Source: Maribacter sp. (GTDB lineage Bacteria; Bacteroidota; Bacteroidia; Flavobacteriales; Flavobacteriaceae). Taken from it: a stretch of 64,000 nucleotides of DNA. The notes under the pieces were generated by a model. That model saw only the letters and a program-made list of their open reading frames with translations. It ran no database searches and was not told the origin of the DNA. Made by a program: the position numbers and the translations under genes. The number at the start of each line of letters is the position of its first letter. Position 1 is the stretch's first letter. The stretch is taken from positions 1 through 64,000 of the forward strand of contig JAHDDP010000014.1 of assembly GCA_020629285.1 (NCBI GenBank), in the 5' to 3' direction. Positions 26,359 through 35,232 of the stretch are shown in pieces.

Positions 26359-28070
26359 TATATGTTTCCTTTTTTAAGTTGTTCAACTGCATGGTTTGCA
26401 GCTCTGGCCGTAAAGGCCATGTAAGTCAATGATGGGTTAACACAACTGGCAGAAGTCATAAAAGACCCGTCAGTTACATATACGTTAGGTACATCGTGTA
26501 ATTGGTTGTTTCCGTTTAGTACAGATGTTTTTCTATCTCTACCCATACGTGCGGTTCCCATCTCGTGAATTCCAAGCCCTAATGCGCTTTCTTCATCATA
26601 TCCTTTTACATCCCTAAGACCTGCTTTTTCTAGCATATCTACTGCAGATTCCAACATGTCTTTACGCATTTTTAGCTCATTTTCTTGAAGCTCTGCATCA
26701 AAAGTTACGGTTGGTAAACCCCAGTCATCTAATTTATCGTAGTCTAATGTAAATCTATTGTTTTCATAAGGTAGCACTTCTCCAAAGCCCATCATACCAA
26801 ACGTCCATCCACCTGGTTTTAAAATAACATCTTTAAGTTCTTTACCATGGGAAAGTTCTGCAATAGATTCTTGCCAGTTTCCTCTAGATGCACCACCTTG
26901 GTATCCAAATCCTCTTTTGTAATCTTTTCTATCGGAATCTCCGCCCAAGTTTCTAAATCTAGGAATATAGATTCCGTTAGGCTTTCTTCCTTTGTAATAT
27001 TTGTCATCGAATCCGTCAAATTTTCCGGAAGCACCAACCTTTAGTTGATGATCCATAATGTTACGACCCAATTGGTCAGATTCATTACCCATACCGTTAG
27101 GGAATGTTTCAGATTTAGATTGCATTAAAATAGATGTTGATGCAATTGCAGATGCACATAAGAATATAACTTTTGCCTTGAATTCAAAATTTTCCTTGGT
27201 ATTTGCATCTATAACCTTTACCCCTGTTGCTTTCTTTGTCTTTGGGTCATAAATGACTTCATGTACGATAGAGTCTGGTCTTAGTGTCATATTACCCGTA
27301 GCCTCTGCTGCTGGTAATGTAGAAGATAAACTACTGAAGTAAGCTCCAAAAGGACACCCTCTAATACATCTATTCCTAAACTGACATTTACTTCTTCCGT
27401 TAAACTGCTTGGTTCCTGTAATATGGGCTGTTCTACCGGCGGTTACTACACGACCGTTGAAGTTTTCAGCAACTTTTTCCCTGAATTCCTGCTCTACACA
27501 GTTCAGGTCCATCATTGGTAAAAATTTACCATCTGGTAATTGTTCTAAGCCTAGGTTTTCACCACTTACACCAATGTACTCTTCAACCTTATCGTACCAA
27601 GGTGCAATATCTTTATAACGAACAGGCCAATCTACGGCAATACCTTCTTTTTTGTTTGCTTCAAAATCAATATCGCTTAAACGGTAACTTTGACGCCCCC
27701 ATTGTAAAGAACGACCACCTAAGTGATAGCCTCTCATCCAATCAAATCGCTTTGTTTCGTTGTATGGATGCTTAAGGTCATTTACAAACCACATATTACT
27801 GGCTTGGTTTGTTGTATAACCGGTTCTATTTTGCTTTGGTTGTTGCTCTATTATTTCTTTAGTCGGTTCACCTGCATTCGGAAAATCCCACGGATCCATA
27901 TTAGCGGTCTCGTAATCATCAATATGTTTAACCATTCTACCACGCTCCAGTACTAGCGTTTTAAGGCCCGCCTCACATAATTCTTTTGCGGCCCAACCGC
28001 CACTAATTCCGGTACCTACAACTATAGCGTCGTAGGACTCCTGTTCTTCGTTATAATAAAATTTGCTCAT
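26358..28070 (-). CDS. GMC-family FAD sugar dehydrogenase, large subunit (copy 1)
   Basis: A 570-residue GMC oxidoreductase. FAD-binding VGTGISGGWAAKEL is at 18-31; GRSLQWGRQSYR is the second flavin motif; CQFRNRCIRGC (about 228-240) is a three-cysteine pattern (C-x5-C-x3-C) like the 3Fe-4S ligand region of FAD glucose dehydrogenases; the active-site His is in GIHEMGTARMG, and the C-terminal domain ends SCVNPSLTYMAFTARAANH. No signal peptide: export is expected with subunit 3. The product would be a 3-keto sugar or similar, with electrons passed to a respiratory acceptor that is not encoded here. About 65-70 percent of residues look shared with copy 2 at 31554 by eye. Confidence 0.9.
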   Translation of the reverse strand: MSKFYYNEEQESYDAIVVGTGISGGWAAKELCEAGLKTLVLERGRMVKHIDDYETANMDPWDFPNAGEPTKEIIEQQPKQNRTGYTTNQASNMWFVNDLKHPYNETKRFDWMRGYHLGGRSLQWGRQSYRLSDIDFEANKKEGIAVDWPVRYKDIAPWYDKVEEYIGVSGENLGLEQLPDGKFLPMMDLNCVEQEFREKVAENFNGRVVTAGRTAHITGTKQFNGRSKCQFRNRCIRGCPFGAYFSSLSSTLPAAEATGNMTLRPDSIVHEVIYDPKTKKATGVKVIDANTKENFEFKAKVIFLCASAIASTSILMQSKSETFPNGMGNESDQLGRNIMDHQLKVGASGKFDGFDDKYYKGRKPNGIYIPRFRNLGGDSDRKDYKRGFGYQGGASRGNWQESIAELSHGKELKDVILKPGGWTFGMMGFGEVLPYENNRFTLDYDKLDDWGLPTVTFDAELQENELKMRKDMLESAVDMLEKAGLRDVKGYDEESALGLGIHEMGTARMGRDRKTSVLNGNNQLHDVPNVYVTDGSFMTSASCVNPSLTYMAFTARAANHAVEQLKKGNI

Positions 28071-28139
28071 AAAAGTTGTTTAATCTCTAAATTTATTAAA
28101 TATTAAATTAATTCTATACATTTAATGTCCATTCTTATT

Positions 28140-28150
28140 GCGAAATTCGC
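28140..28150. promoter_or_regulatory. 11-base palindrome in the divergent control region
   Basis: GCGAA-A-TTCGC lies between the divergent GMC gene (start 28070) and isomerase gene (start 28244), seven bases upstream of the -7-like element TAACTTTG. A regulator binding site is a reasonable reading; no regulator gene is in the cluster. Confidence 0.4.
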
Positions 28151-28156
28151 TAAAAT

Positions 28157-28164
28157 TAACTTTG
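28157..28164 (+). promoter_or_regulatory. -7 element upstream of the isomerase gene
   Basis: TAACTTTG is a full match to TAnnTTTG. A TTG ends at 28140, 16 bases upstream rather than the usual 19. The resulting leader of about 75 bases contains an A/C-rich stretch (CAAACAACAACAAAC) typical of Flavobacteriaceae leaders before the ATG at 28244. Confidence 0.45.
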
Positions 28165-28243
28165 AGTTAGATTAATTGGTTTATTCAAGAGTTTAACGTC
28201 AATGGTTAATATTATATTTCAAACAACAACAAACTACCAAAAC

Positions 28244-29236
28244 ATGAGAAGAAAAAGTTTTATCCGATTCGCGTCTATGGCGGGTATAGGTATATCGTTA
28301 CTAGGAACTTACGCTTGTAAGGAAACAAAAAAAGAGAAAGAAGGAAATGAAGAAATTGTAATGGAAGAAGATACCAAAACTCCATTTTTTAAATTGTCTT
28401 TGGCACAGTGGTCCATGCACAAAATGATCAGAGAAGATGGTGTAGATCCATATTCTTTTGCCGAAAAAGCAAAAAATTGGGGGTTTACCGGTTTAGAGTA
28501 TGTAAGCCAACTGTATAATCCTGAATTGGAAGATGCTGGTTATTCTGAAGAGGCAATGGCAAATTTTGTTGCAAAATCTAATGCAGAAGCAGAGAAATAC
28601 GGAATGAAAAACGTGTTGATCATGATCGATGGTCAAGGTAATTTGGCCGTTGACGATGAAACCGAAAGAAATGAAACTGTTGAGAAACACAAAAAATGGG
28701 TAGATGCGGCCGCAGCAATGGGTTGTCATGCCATTAGAGTAAACCTTAATGGAAGTAATGTGCCAGATCAATGGATCAAGAATTCTGTAGACGGTCTTAC
28801 AAAATTAGCTACTTATGCAAAAACGAAGGGTATTAATATTCTGGTAGAAAACCATGGCGGTTTGTCATCTAATGGAGAATTGCATGCCCAGGTTATGAAA
28901 ACCGTGAATATGGATAACTGTGGAAGTTTACCTGATTTTGGAAACTTCTGTATAGAACGAAAACCAGATAGCAGGGACTGCCTTACGGAGTATGACAAAT
29001 ACAAGGGTGTAAAAGAATTAATGCCTTATGCAAAAGCGGTAAGTGCAAAATCCAATAATTTTGATGCAGATGGTTATGATACAGGTATCGATTACGTAAA
29101 AATGCTCAATATTGTAAACAATGCAGGCTATAACGGTTTTATCGGTGTGGAATATGAAGGGTCTGAAATAAGTGAGGCAGATGGCATCATTGCTACAAGA
29201 GATCTTTTGCTGAAAGCTGCAAAAGAAATAGAATAA
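28244..29236 (+). CDS. Tat-lipoprotein TIM-barrel sugar isomerase/epimerase
   Basis: A 330-residue xylose-isomerase-like TIM-barrel protein. The chosen ATG 28244 starts MRRKSFIRFASMAGIGISLL, a twin-arginine signal with a lipobox ending at Cys27 (LGTYAC); an in-frame upstream start at 28202 is only leader. Barrel motifs with metal-binding acids include GLEYVSQLY, MIDGQGNLA, VRVNLNGSN-like, LVENHGGLSSNG, SLPDFGNFCIE and GVEYEGS. It shares the superfamily with the proteins at 24708 and 33419 but the three are clearly different branches. By context it processes an oxidised sugar on the periplasmic face of a membrane. It leads a plus-strand unit with the DinB-like gene. Confidence 0.85.
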   Translation: MRRKSFIRFASMAGIGISLLGTYACKETKKEKEGNEEIVMEEDTKTPFFKLSLAQWSMHKMIREDGVDPYSFAEKAKNWGFTGLEYVSQLYNPELEDAGYSEEAMANFVAKSNAEAEKYGMKNVLIMIDGQGNLAVDDETERNETVEKHKKWVDAAAAMGCHAIRVNLNGSNVPDQWIKNSVDGLTKLATYAKTKGINILVENHGGLSSNGELHAQVMKTVNMDNCGSLPDFGNFCIERKPDSRDCLTEYDKYKGVKELMPYAKAVSAKSNNFDADGYDTGIDYVKMLNIVNNAGYNGFIGVEYEGSEISEADGIIATRDLLLKAAKEIE

Positions 29237-29251
29237 TCAACAGCGTAATTT

Positions 29252-29695
29252 ATGGAAACTTTTTTCAATGAAATTTTTGACTATAATTTTCACTGCAACA
29301 AGAAGCTTATAGAACAGTGTTTGGCACTTAATACTGTGCCGCCAGAAACCATGCGTTTATTTAGTCATATCTTAAATGCACATCATATTTGGAACTCAAG
29401 AATCTTAAATAAACCTAGTGAGTATAAGGTTTGGCAAGAGCATGATGTGAAAAAATGGGCTGATATTCATTATGAAAATCAACGTAGTTCTTTCGAGATA
29501 GTAACTAATGCCGATAATTTTGACAGGCGTATAGATTATGAAAATTCTGAAGGGCGATTGTTTACAAATACCTTACAAGATATTCTTTTTCATATCATCA
29601 ATCATTCTACTGGTCATAGAGGGCAAATTGCCGTAGATTTTAGAAATAATGACGAAACCCCAATAAGCTCAGATTATGTTTATTATAGGAGATAA
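29252..29695 (+). CDS. DinB/YfiT-like four-helix protein
   Basis: A 147-residue DinB-superfamily protein. The three metal-ligand histidines are in place: His43-44 region (LNAHHIWNSRIL) and His-x3-His in INHSTGHRGQIA (about 122-133). Such proteins are often thiol-dependent transferases or hydrolases of unknown substrate. It lies 15 bases after the isomerase gene in a sugar-oxidation cluster, an unexpected partner; co-transcription is likely from the spacing. No signal peptide, so it is cytosolic unlike its neighbour. Confidence 0.8.
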   Translation: METFFNEIFDYNFHCNKKLIEQCLALNTVPPETMRLFSHILNAHHIWNSRILNKPSEYKVWQEHDVKKWADIHYENQRSSFEIVTNADNFDRRIDYENSEGRLFTNTLQDILFHIINHSTGHRGQIAVDFRNNDETPISSDYVYYRR

Positions 29696-29816
29696 ATGAT
29701 ATCACATATTTTAGATTTTTTATATGATATAGTTCTTTGCGGTTTTCATAATTTTATTCTTTATTAATTCTGATAAATAATTTTATTTAAAAATTTCAAT
29801 TTAAACAACAACCAAA

Positions 29817-30956
29817 ATGCCAAAGAAAATACGATTAGGAATATTAGGTGGCGGAGGAGATTCGCTAATAGGAGTGTTGCATAGAGTAGCTTCATTCATT
29901 AACGATAATTATGAAATTACAGGGGCTGTATTTAATCCTGACTATGATGCCAGTATAGAATTCGCCAAAGAAATAGATGTTCCGTTAAATAGAATATATA
30001 AAGATTTTGATACCTTAATACAAGAGGAGTTAAAATTGCCGGTAGATGAGCGTATTCAGGTATGCTCTGTTCTAACGCCTAACTTTTTACACTACCCAAT
30101 GGCTAAGAAGTTATTGGATAACGGTTTCCACGTAATCTGTGAAAAGCCCATGACCACTACTTTAGAGGAAGCTAAAGATTTGCAAAAATCTCATGAAAAA
30201 GCTGGTACTGTCTTCGCTTTAACGCATACATATACAGGCTACCCAATGGTTCGCCAAATGCGTGAAATGATAAAAGCCGGTGCTTTGGGTAAAATACACA
30301 AAGTTGATGCGGTATATTACCAAGGTTGGATCAATACTATTATTCATGACAAGGAGAAAAGATCTTCTGTTTGGAGATTAGATCCTAAAAAAGCGGGTAT
30401 TAGTTCTTGTATGGGAGATATTGGTGTTCATGCTTTTAATATGGTAGAATATACTACAGGACTTAAAGTGAACGAACTACTTTGCGATTTCAATTACTTG
30501 TATGAAGATAACCAAATGGATGTTGATGGCACCGTACTTATACGTATGGGCGATCATGTAAAAGGTGTTATTAGAGGAAGTCAAGTAGCTACAGGTGAGG
30601 AAAACGGACTAGCTATATCTATTTATGGTGAAAAAGGTGCTTTTAGATGGGAGCAAGAAAAACCTAATTTTTTATATAAGTTAAGTGATACGGAGCCTAC
30701 TCAAATTTACAAGCCGGGTCATGCATATAACTCTGAACTATCTTTGGACGGAACAAAATTGCCGGCAGGTCACCCAGAGGGTATTTTTGATTCTATGGCT
30801 AATATCTATAAAGGTGTTGCAAGAGCTATTAGAGGGGAAGAATACAATGATGGTGAATTTCCTACTATGACAGACGGTGTTCGTGGTATGAACTTTATCG
30901 AAGCAACCGTAGATTCTCATAAAAGCGGAAATACTTGGGTAGCTTTAGAAAACTAA
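29817..30956 (+). CDS. Gfo/Idh/MocA-family oxidoreductase
   Basis: A 379-residue NAD(P)-dependent sugar dehydrogenase. The Rossmann motif is at the N-terminus (GILGGGGDSLIGVLHR, 8-23) and the family Lys in CEKPM (about 107-111) precedes TTTLEEAKDL; the C-terminal alpha/beta domain contains DIGVHAFNMVEYTTG with the usual Asp and His. There is no signal peptide, so it works in the cytosol. Relatives act as glycoside 3-oxidoreductases or reduce 3-keto sugars back, consistent with the GMC and DUF1080 neighbours. The ATG follows an A-rich leader and a 121-base gap from the DinB-like gene. A hairpin terminator follows. Confidence 0.88.
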   Translation: MPKKIRLGILGGGGDSLIGVLHRVASFINDNYEITGAVFNPDYDASIEFAKEIDVPLNRIYKDFDTLIQEELKLPVDERIQVCSVLTPNFLHYPMAKKLLDNGFHVICEKPMTTTLEEAKDLQKSHEKAGTVFALTHTYTGYPMVRQMREMIKAGALGKIHKVDAVYYQGWINTIIHDKEKRSSVWRLDPKKAGISSCMGDIGVHAFNMVEYTTGLKVNELLCDFNYLYEDNQMDVDGTVLIRMGDHVKGVIRGSQVATGEENGLAISIYGEKGAFRWEQEKPNFLYKLSDTEPTQIYKPGHAYNSELSLDGTKLPAGHPEGIFDSMANIYKGVARAIRGEEYNDGEFPTMTDGVRGMNFIEATVDSHKSGNTWVALEN

Positions 30957-30978
30957 GTTGAACTGTAAACTATAAAAG

Positions 30979-31003
30979 AGAGCCGCATTTTGCGGCTCTT
31001 TTT
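30979..31003. terminator. Hairpin terminator
   Basis: Arms AGAGCCGCA (30979-30987) and TGCGGCTCT (30991-30999) with a 3-base loop and a T-rich tail on the plus strand; the left side AAAAGAG also gives U residues on the minus strand. It separates the convergent Gfo/Idh/MocA and ASCH genes. Confidence 0.88.
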
Positions 31004-31030
31004 GTTTTGTATAACATTATAGAATGATCG

Positions 31031-31489
31031 TTAATTTACTTTTTTAAAGGTTTGGCAGACAACGATCATACTTTCTCTTGGTTCTCTTTTAAATTCTTGT
31101 AATTCTTTAGTAAAGAAGTCCCAATGATATTTTTTCCAGCTGTCTAATGATTTATCCCCATTGGCTTCTAATTGGGCATAAGCAGGGTCAATACTAAAAT
31201 ATGGTTTAAGTGTAACTGCAGTGGTTGCAACAATACATTGTGCCTCGCCATTCCAATCTGTTACCACAATATAGTCTCCTATTTTAGGTAACGGTTCATT
31301 ACGGTTTTGTAAACCTAACAAAGAATGTGAGATTGCTTTTTTATAGCCATTTTGTATTAGCCTAACGCTTTCATTAGCATCGTGTTCATTATTGCCAAAA
31401 AACATTGTTTTTGGTGTCTCATGAAAGACATCTTCGAGATGATTTTTCAAATAATTACCCCACATATTTCTGGCCGAAGCATTTTCCAT
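31031..31489 (-). CDS. ASCH-domain protein
   Basis: A 152-residue cytosolic protein of the ASCH/PUA-like family. The beta-barrel core shows the family features: GNNEHDANESVRLIQNGYKKA at the start, PKIGDYIVVTDWNGEAQCIV in the middle and a C-terminal segment with WDFFTKELQEF. ASCH proteins are thought to bind RNA or modified nucleosides; some cleave N4-acetylcytidine. It lies 64 bases after the second GMC gene on the same strand. A link to sugar metabolism is not apparent. Confidence 0.85.
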   Translation of the reverse strand: MENASARNMWGNYLKNHLEDVFHETPKTMFFGNNEHDANESVRLIQNGYKKAISHSLLGLQNRNEPLPKIGDYIVVTDWNGEAQCIVATTAVTLKPYFSIDPAYAQLEANGDKSLDSWKKYHWDFFTKELQEFKREPRESMIVVCQTFKKVN

Positions 31490-31553
31490 AAGCTGATATT
31501 TTCTTTAATCTATAGGATGTAATAAACGTAATACTTTGTAATTAATTTTAATA

Positions 31554-33257
31554 TTAAGAAAATTTACCTGCTTTTAGTTGTTCAGCTGCATGATTTGCTG
31601 CCCGCGCGGTAAATGCCATATAGGTCAATGATGGGTTTACACAACTAGAAGAAGACATAAAAGCACCATCGGTTACATACACATTAGGTACTAAATGTAC
31701 TTGGTTGTTCTTGTTGATTATAGAAGTCTTTGCGCTGTGGCCCATTCTGGCACCACCCATTTCATGAATACCCAAACCAGGTCCGCTAGGCTCTTCGTAA
31801 GATGCCACATCTTTAAAGCCTGCAGCTTCAAACATGTTCACAATTTCTTTTTTAATGTCTTCACGCATTTTGTATTCGTTCTCTTTGAACTCCACATCAA
31901 AAGCTAATTGAGGTAGTCCCCATTTATCTTTTTCGGTAGGGCTAAGCGTTACCCTGTTGTCGTCGTATGGTAAAAACTCTCCAAATCCGGTTACGCCAAT
32001 AGTCCATCTACCTGGTTTTAGTACAGATTCCTTTAAATCTTTTCCATATCCTAATTCACCAATTTCTGCAGACCAATCTCCTCTACTTGCTGTACCTTGA
32101 TAACCAAACCCACGTAAATACCCTTCGCGTTTAGTTTCTTCATTTAAGTTTACAAAACGAGGTATGTAAAATCCGTTTGCACGTCTTCCTTTGTAGTATT
32201 TATCTAAATATCCATCTACCTTTGCTGTTGCACCTAATTTATAATGGTGGTCCATTATACCTCTTCCTAAAGCATCAGAATCATTTCCTAATCCGTTAGG
32301 GAAACGTTCAGATTTAGATTGCAACAAAATACCCACCGATGCCATTGCAGACGCGCACAGAAAAATCACCTTTGCTTTAAATTCTATTTTTTCATTGGTC
32401 TCTGCATCTATTACTTTTACACCCGTTGCTTTTTTAGTAGTATCGTCATATACAATTTCATGTACTATAGAATTGGGTCTTAAAGTCATATTACCGGTAC
32501 GCTCAGCAGCTGGTAATGTAGAAGAGTTGCTACTAAAATATCCGCCAAATGGGCATCCGCGCCAGCAACGGTCTCTATTTTGGCATGTGCCACGACCTTC
32601 AAAAGTGGCATTGGGATCTGTAATATGTGCCGTTCTACCTATGGTAACTAAACGACCGTCATCAAACTTGTCTGCCGTAGTTTTCTTAAAATCTTCTTCA
32701 ACACAGTTTAATTTCATGGCGGGCTGAAATTTTCCATCTGGTAAAACCTCTAATCCTAAGGCTTCGCCACTAACTCCTATATATTCCTCAACCTTATCGT
32801 ACCAAGGTGCAATATCTTTATATCTTACAGGCCAGTCTACACCAACACCATCCTTTTTATTCGCTTCAAAATCAATATCGCTCCATCGGTAGCTTTGTCT
32901 TCCCCAGGTCAATGATCTACCGCCTACTTGATAACCACGAATCCAGTCAAAGCGTTTTGTTTCTACATAAGGGTGGTCTAAATCGTTAACGAAAAAGTGT
33001 TTAGAATCTTCGGTAGGTGCCCATATCACTCTTTTTTGTACATGATATTTTTCTTGGTCCTCTTTTGATAATTTACCTTTTAATGGATAGTCCCAAGGAT
33101 CATCGTTCATAGTAGGATAATCTTCAATATGCTTCACCATTGGACCGCGTTCCAACACAAGTGTTTTTAAGCCCTTCTCTGTTAATTCCTTAGCAGCCCA
33201 GCCGCCACTTATTCCTGTTCCAACAACGATTGCGTCGAATATTTCATTCTTATTCAT
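31554..33257 (-). CDS. GMC-family FAD sugar dehydrogenase, large subunit (copy 2)
   Basis: A 567-residue paralogue of the GMC protein at 26358 with the same start-to-end layout: FAD motif VGTGISGGWAAKEL, GRSLTWGRQSYRWSD, three cysteines in CQNRDRCWRGC (about 228-238), active-site His in GIHEMGGARMG, and the C-terminal SCVNPSLTYMAFTARAANH. It has no signal peptide and no subunit 3 gene beside it; it must either use the subunit at 25711 or stay in the cytosol. Divergence is strongest around residues 55-75 and 300-360. It is divergent from the isomerase/DUF1080 unit at 33419. Confidence 0.9.
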   Translation of the reverse strand: MNKNEIFDAIVVGTGISGGWAAKELTEKGLKTLVLERGPMVKHIEDYPTMNDDPWDYPLKGKLSKEDQEKYHVQKRVIWAPTEDSKHFFVNDLDHPYVETKRFDWIRGYQVGGRSLTWGRQSYRWSDIDFEANKKDGVGVDWPVRYKDIAPWYDKVEEYIGVSGEALGLEVLPDGKFQPAMKLNCVEEDFKKTTADKFDDGRLVTIGRTAHITDPNATFEGRGTCQNRDRCWRGCPFGGYFSSNSSTLPAAERTGNMTLRPNSIVHEIVYDDTTKKATGVKVIDAETNEKIEFKAKVIFLCASAMASVGILLQSKSERFPNGLGNDSDALGRGIMDHHYKLGATAKVDGYLDKYYKGRRANGFYIPRFVNLNEETKREGYLRGFGYQGTASRGDWSAEIGELGYGKDLKESVLKPGRWTIGVTGFGEFLPYDDNRVTLSPTEKDKWGLPQLAFDVEFKENEYKMREDIKKEIVNMFEAAGFKDVASYEEPSGPGLGIHEMGGARMGHSAKTSIINKNNQVHLVPNVYVTDGAFMSSSSCVNPSLTYMAFTARAANHAAEQLKAGKFS

Positions 33258-33314
33258 GCTTGAAATTTTATCTTTTTCTGATGGTATTCCCTATATTTAT
33301 AGCAAATCTCCAGT

Positions 33315-33335
33315 GTATCGAGAAGAACTTGATAC
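33315..33335. promoter_or_regulatory. Inverted repeat overlapping a possible -33 element
   Basis: GTATCGAG (33315-33322) and CTTGATAC (33328-33335) form an 8-base dyad with one G-T mismatch and a 5-base spacer. The TTG at 33329-33331 lies 20 bases upstream of ATTTTTTG (33352-33359), 7 of 8 to the -7 consensus, so the dyad would overlap the -33 region of the isomerase/DUF1080 unit: an operator candidate. Confidence 0.4.
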
Positions 33336-33354
33336 AATTCTTAAATATAAGATT

Positions 33355-33379
33355 TTTTGAGAGATTTTATATCTCAAAA
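33355..33379 (+). other. Leader hairpin of the third isomerase gene
   Basis: Arms TTTTGAGA (33355-33362) and TCTCAAAA (33372-33379) with a 9-base loop, ending 39 bases before the ATG at 33419. It is AT-rich and modest; a role in leader stability is possible. Confidence 0.3.
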
Positions 33380-33418
33380 TCAACAACAGATTCAAACAAC
33401 AACAGATAGTATATTTTT

Positions 33419-34471
33419 ATGAAAACAATTAAAGGACCAGCCGTTTTTTTGGCGCAGTTTGTAGATAGTAAAGCTCCATTTAATTCTTTAGACGGAATGT
33501 GTAAATGGGCAGCTGACCTTGGTTATAAAGGAATTCAAATTCCTACTTGGGAAAGTTTTTTAATCGATTTGGATAAAGCAGCTGAAAGTCAGACGTATTG
33601 CGATGAGCTTAAAGCCAAAGTAAACTCTTACGGATTAGAAATTACAGAACTTTCAACTCACTTACAAGGGCAATTGGTTGCTGTTAACCCTGCATACGAT
33701 TTAATGTTCGATTCTTTTGCACCTAGTAATGTTCATGGCAATCCAAAAGCTAGAACAGAATGGGCAATTGAAACCGTAAAGAAAGCGGCAACGGCAAGTA
33801 GAAGATTAGGGTTACATGCTCATGCTACCTTTTCTGGTTCTTTATTATGGCATACTATGCACCCATGGCCGCAAAGACCAGCGGGTTTAGTGGAAATGGG
33901 TTTTGAAGAATTGGCAAAAAGATGGACGCCAATCTTAAATCATTTCGATAAAGAAGGTGTTGATGTATGTTATGAAATTCACCCTGGTGAAGATTTACAT
34001 GATGGTGATACTTTCGAGCGTTTTCTAGAAGCTACCGGTAACCATAAAAGAGTAAATATTCTTTATGATCCAAGTCACTTTGTATTGCAACAATTAGACT
34101 ATATCACATACATCGATCATTATCATGAGTTTATAAAATCTTTTCACGTGAAAGATTCTGAATTTAACCCAACAGGTAAAAAAGGTGCTTTTGGTGGTTA
34201 TAACGATTGGGGCAATAGAGCTGGTAGATACCGCTCATTAGGTGACGGACAAATTGATTTTAAAACCATATTTTCTAAATTAACACAGTACGGTTGTGAT
34301 GTTTGGGCGGTCATGGAATGGGAATGTTGTATTAAGAGTCCGGAGCAAGGTGCTCGTGAAGGAGCTAAATTCATTTCAGACCATATCATTGAGGCAACAG
34401 AAAAGACTTTTGATGATTTCGCAGGTGCAGAGATAGATAAAGAAATGCTGAAGAAAATGTTAGGTCTTTAA
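33419..34471 (+). CDS. Cytosolic TIM-barrel sugar isomerase/epimerase
   Basis: A 350-residue xylose-isomerase-like protein without a signal peptide. Motifs at strand ends: YKGIQIPTWESF, LSTHLQGQLVAVN, VCYEIHPGEDLHDGD (a metal-binding Glu-His pair), ILYDPSHFVLQ, FHVKDSEFNP and AVMEWECCIKSPEQG. This branch is common beside DUF1080 and Gfo/Idh/MocA genes in Bacteroidota sugar loci, where related enzymes hydrate or isomerise the enone product of 3-keto-glycoside lyases. It ends five bases before the first DUF1080 gene, so the three genes 33419-36057 form one operon. Confidence 0.88.
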   Translation: MKTIKGPAVFLAQFVDSKAPFNSLDGMCKWAADLGYKGIQIPTWESFLIDLDKAAESQTYCDELKAKVNSYGLEITELSTHLQGQLVAVNPAYDLMFDSFAPSNVHGNPKARTEWAIETVKKAATASRRLGLHAHATFSGSLLWHTMHPWPQRPAGLVEMGFEELAKRWTPILNHFDKEGVDVCYEIHPGEDLHDGDTFERFLEATGNHKRVNILYDPSHFVLQQLDYITYIDHYHEFIKSFHVKDSEFNPTGKKGAFGGYNDWGNRAGRYRSLGDGQIDFKTIFSKLTQYGCDVWAVMEWECCIKSPEQGAREGAKFISDHIIEATEKTFDDFAGAEIDKEMLKKMLGL

Positions 34472-34476
34472 ATTAG

Positions 34477-35220
34477 ATGATAAAAAAATACATGGCAAGC
34501 GTTGCTTTTTTATTAGTTTTCATGGCTTGTAAACAAGAGAAAAAGGACACAGCTAAAACGGCCATAGTTAAAGAAGTTGCCGTAGTTGAAAACGATTGGG
34601 AAGTTTTATTTGATGGTACGTCTTTAGATAAGTGGAAGGAGTTTAAAACCGACGGAATAAGTGATGCCTGGAAAATAGAAGGTAATGCTTTGGTATATAC
34701 CCCACCGGCTGAAAGTGAAGAGAATGAAAACCATGATTTAGTTACTAGAGAAGAGTATACCAATTTTGTATTGACATTAGATTGGAAAATTTCTGAAGCA
34801 GGAAATAGCGGTGTATTTTGGGGCGTTAGTGAGGACGAAAAATTTGGAACTGGTTATCAAACCGGACCAGAAATTCAAATATTGGATAACGATAAGCACC
34901 CAGATGCTAAAGCAGGTACAACACACCAAGCGGGTGCTTTGTATGACATGGTTTCTCCAGCAAAAGACGTTACTAAGCCAATTGGGGAATGGAATACTAT
35001 GGTAATTACCGTTAATCATGAAATGCATTTAGGTAGTGTTACCTTAAATGGTACAGAAATGGTAACATTTCCTGTAGCGAATGAAGAATGGGATGCCATG
35101 GTGGCAAAATCAAAATTTGCGGATTGGGACGGATTCGGAAAATACACCACCGGAAAAATCGGACTACAAGATCACCAAAATGTGGTGGCATTCAGAAATA
35201 TAAAAATCAAACGACTTTAA
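34477..35220 (+). CDS. DUF1080 lipoprotein (3-keto-glycoside lyase/hydrolase-like), copy 1
   Basis: A 247-residue lipoprotein: signal peptide with lipobox VFMAC (Cys17) and a Lys/Glu-rich linker, then one DUF1080 jelly-roll domain (about 38-247) with LFDGTSLDKWKEFK, SGVFWGVSE, PEIQILDNDKH and the closing GKIGLQDHQNVVAFRNIKIK. Members of this family eliminate or hydrolyse glycosidic bonds of 3-keto-glycosides, so the product fits downstream of the GMC enzymes. It sits in the operon with the isomerase (5 bases) and a second DUF1080 gene (12 bases). Substrate linkage cannot be told. Confidence 0.88.
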   Translation: MIKKYMASVAFLLVFMACKQEKKDTAKTAIVKEVAVVENDWEVLFDGTSLDKWKEFKTDGISDAWKIEGNALVYTPPAESEENENHDLVTREEYTNFVLTLDWKISEAGNSGVFWGVSEDEKFGTGYQTGPEIQILDNDKHPDAKAGTTHQAGALYDMVSPAKDVTKPIGEWNTMVITVNHEMHLGSVTLNGTEMVTFPVANEEWDAMVAKSKFADWDGFGKYTTGKIGLQDHQNVVAFRNIKIKRL

Positions 35221-35232
35221 CAGCATTTACGT

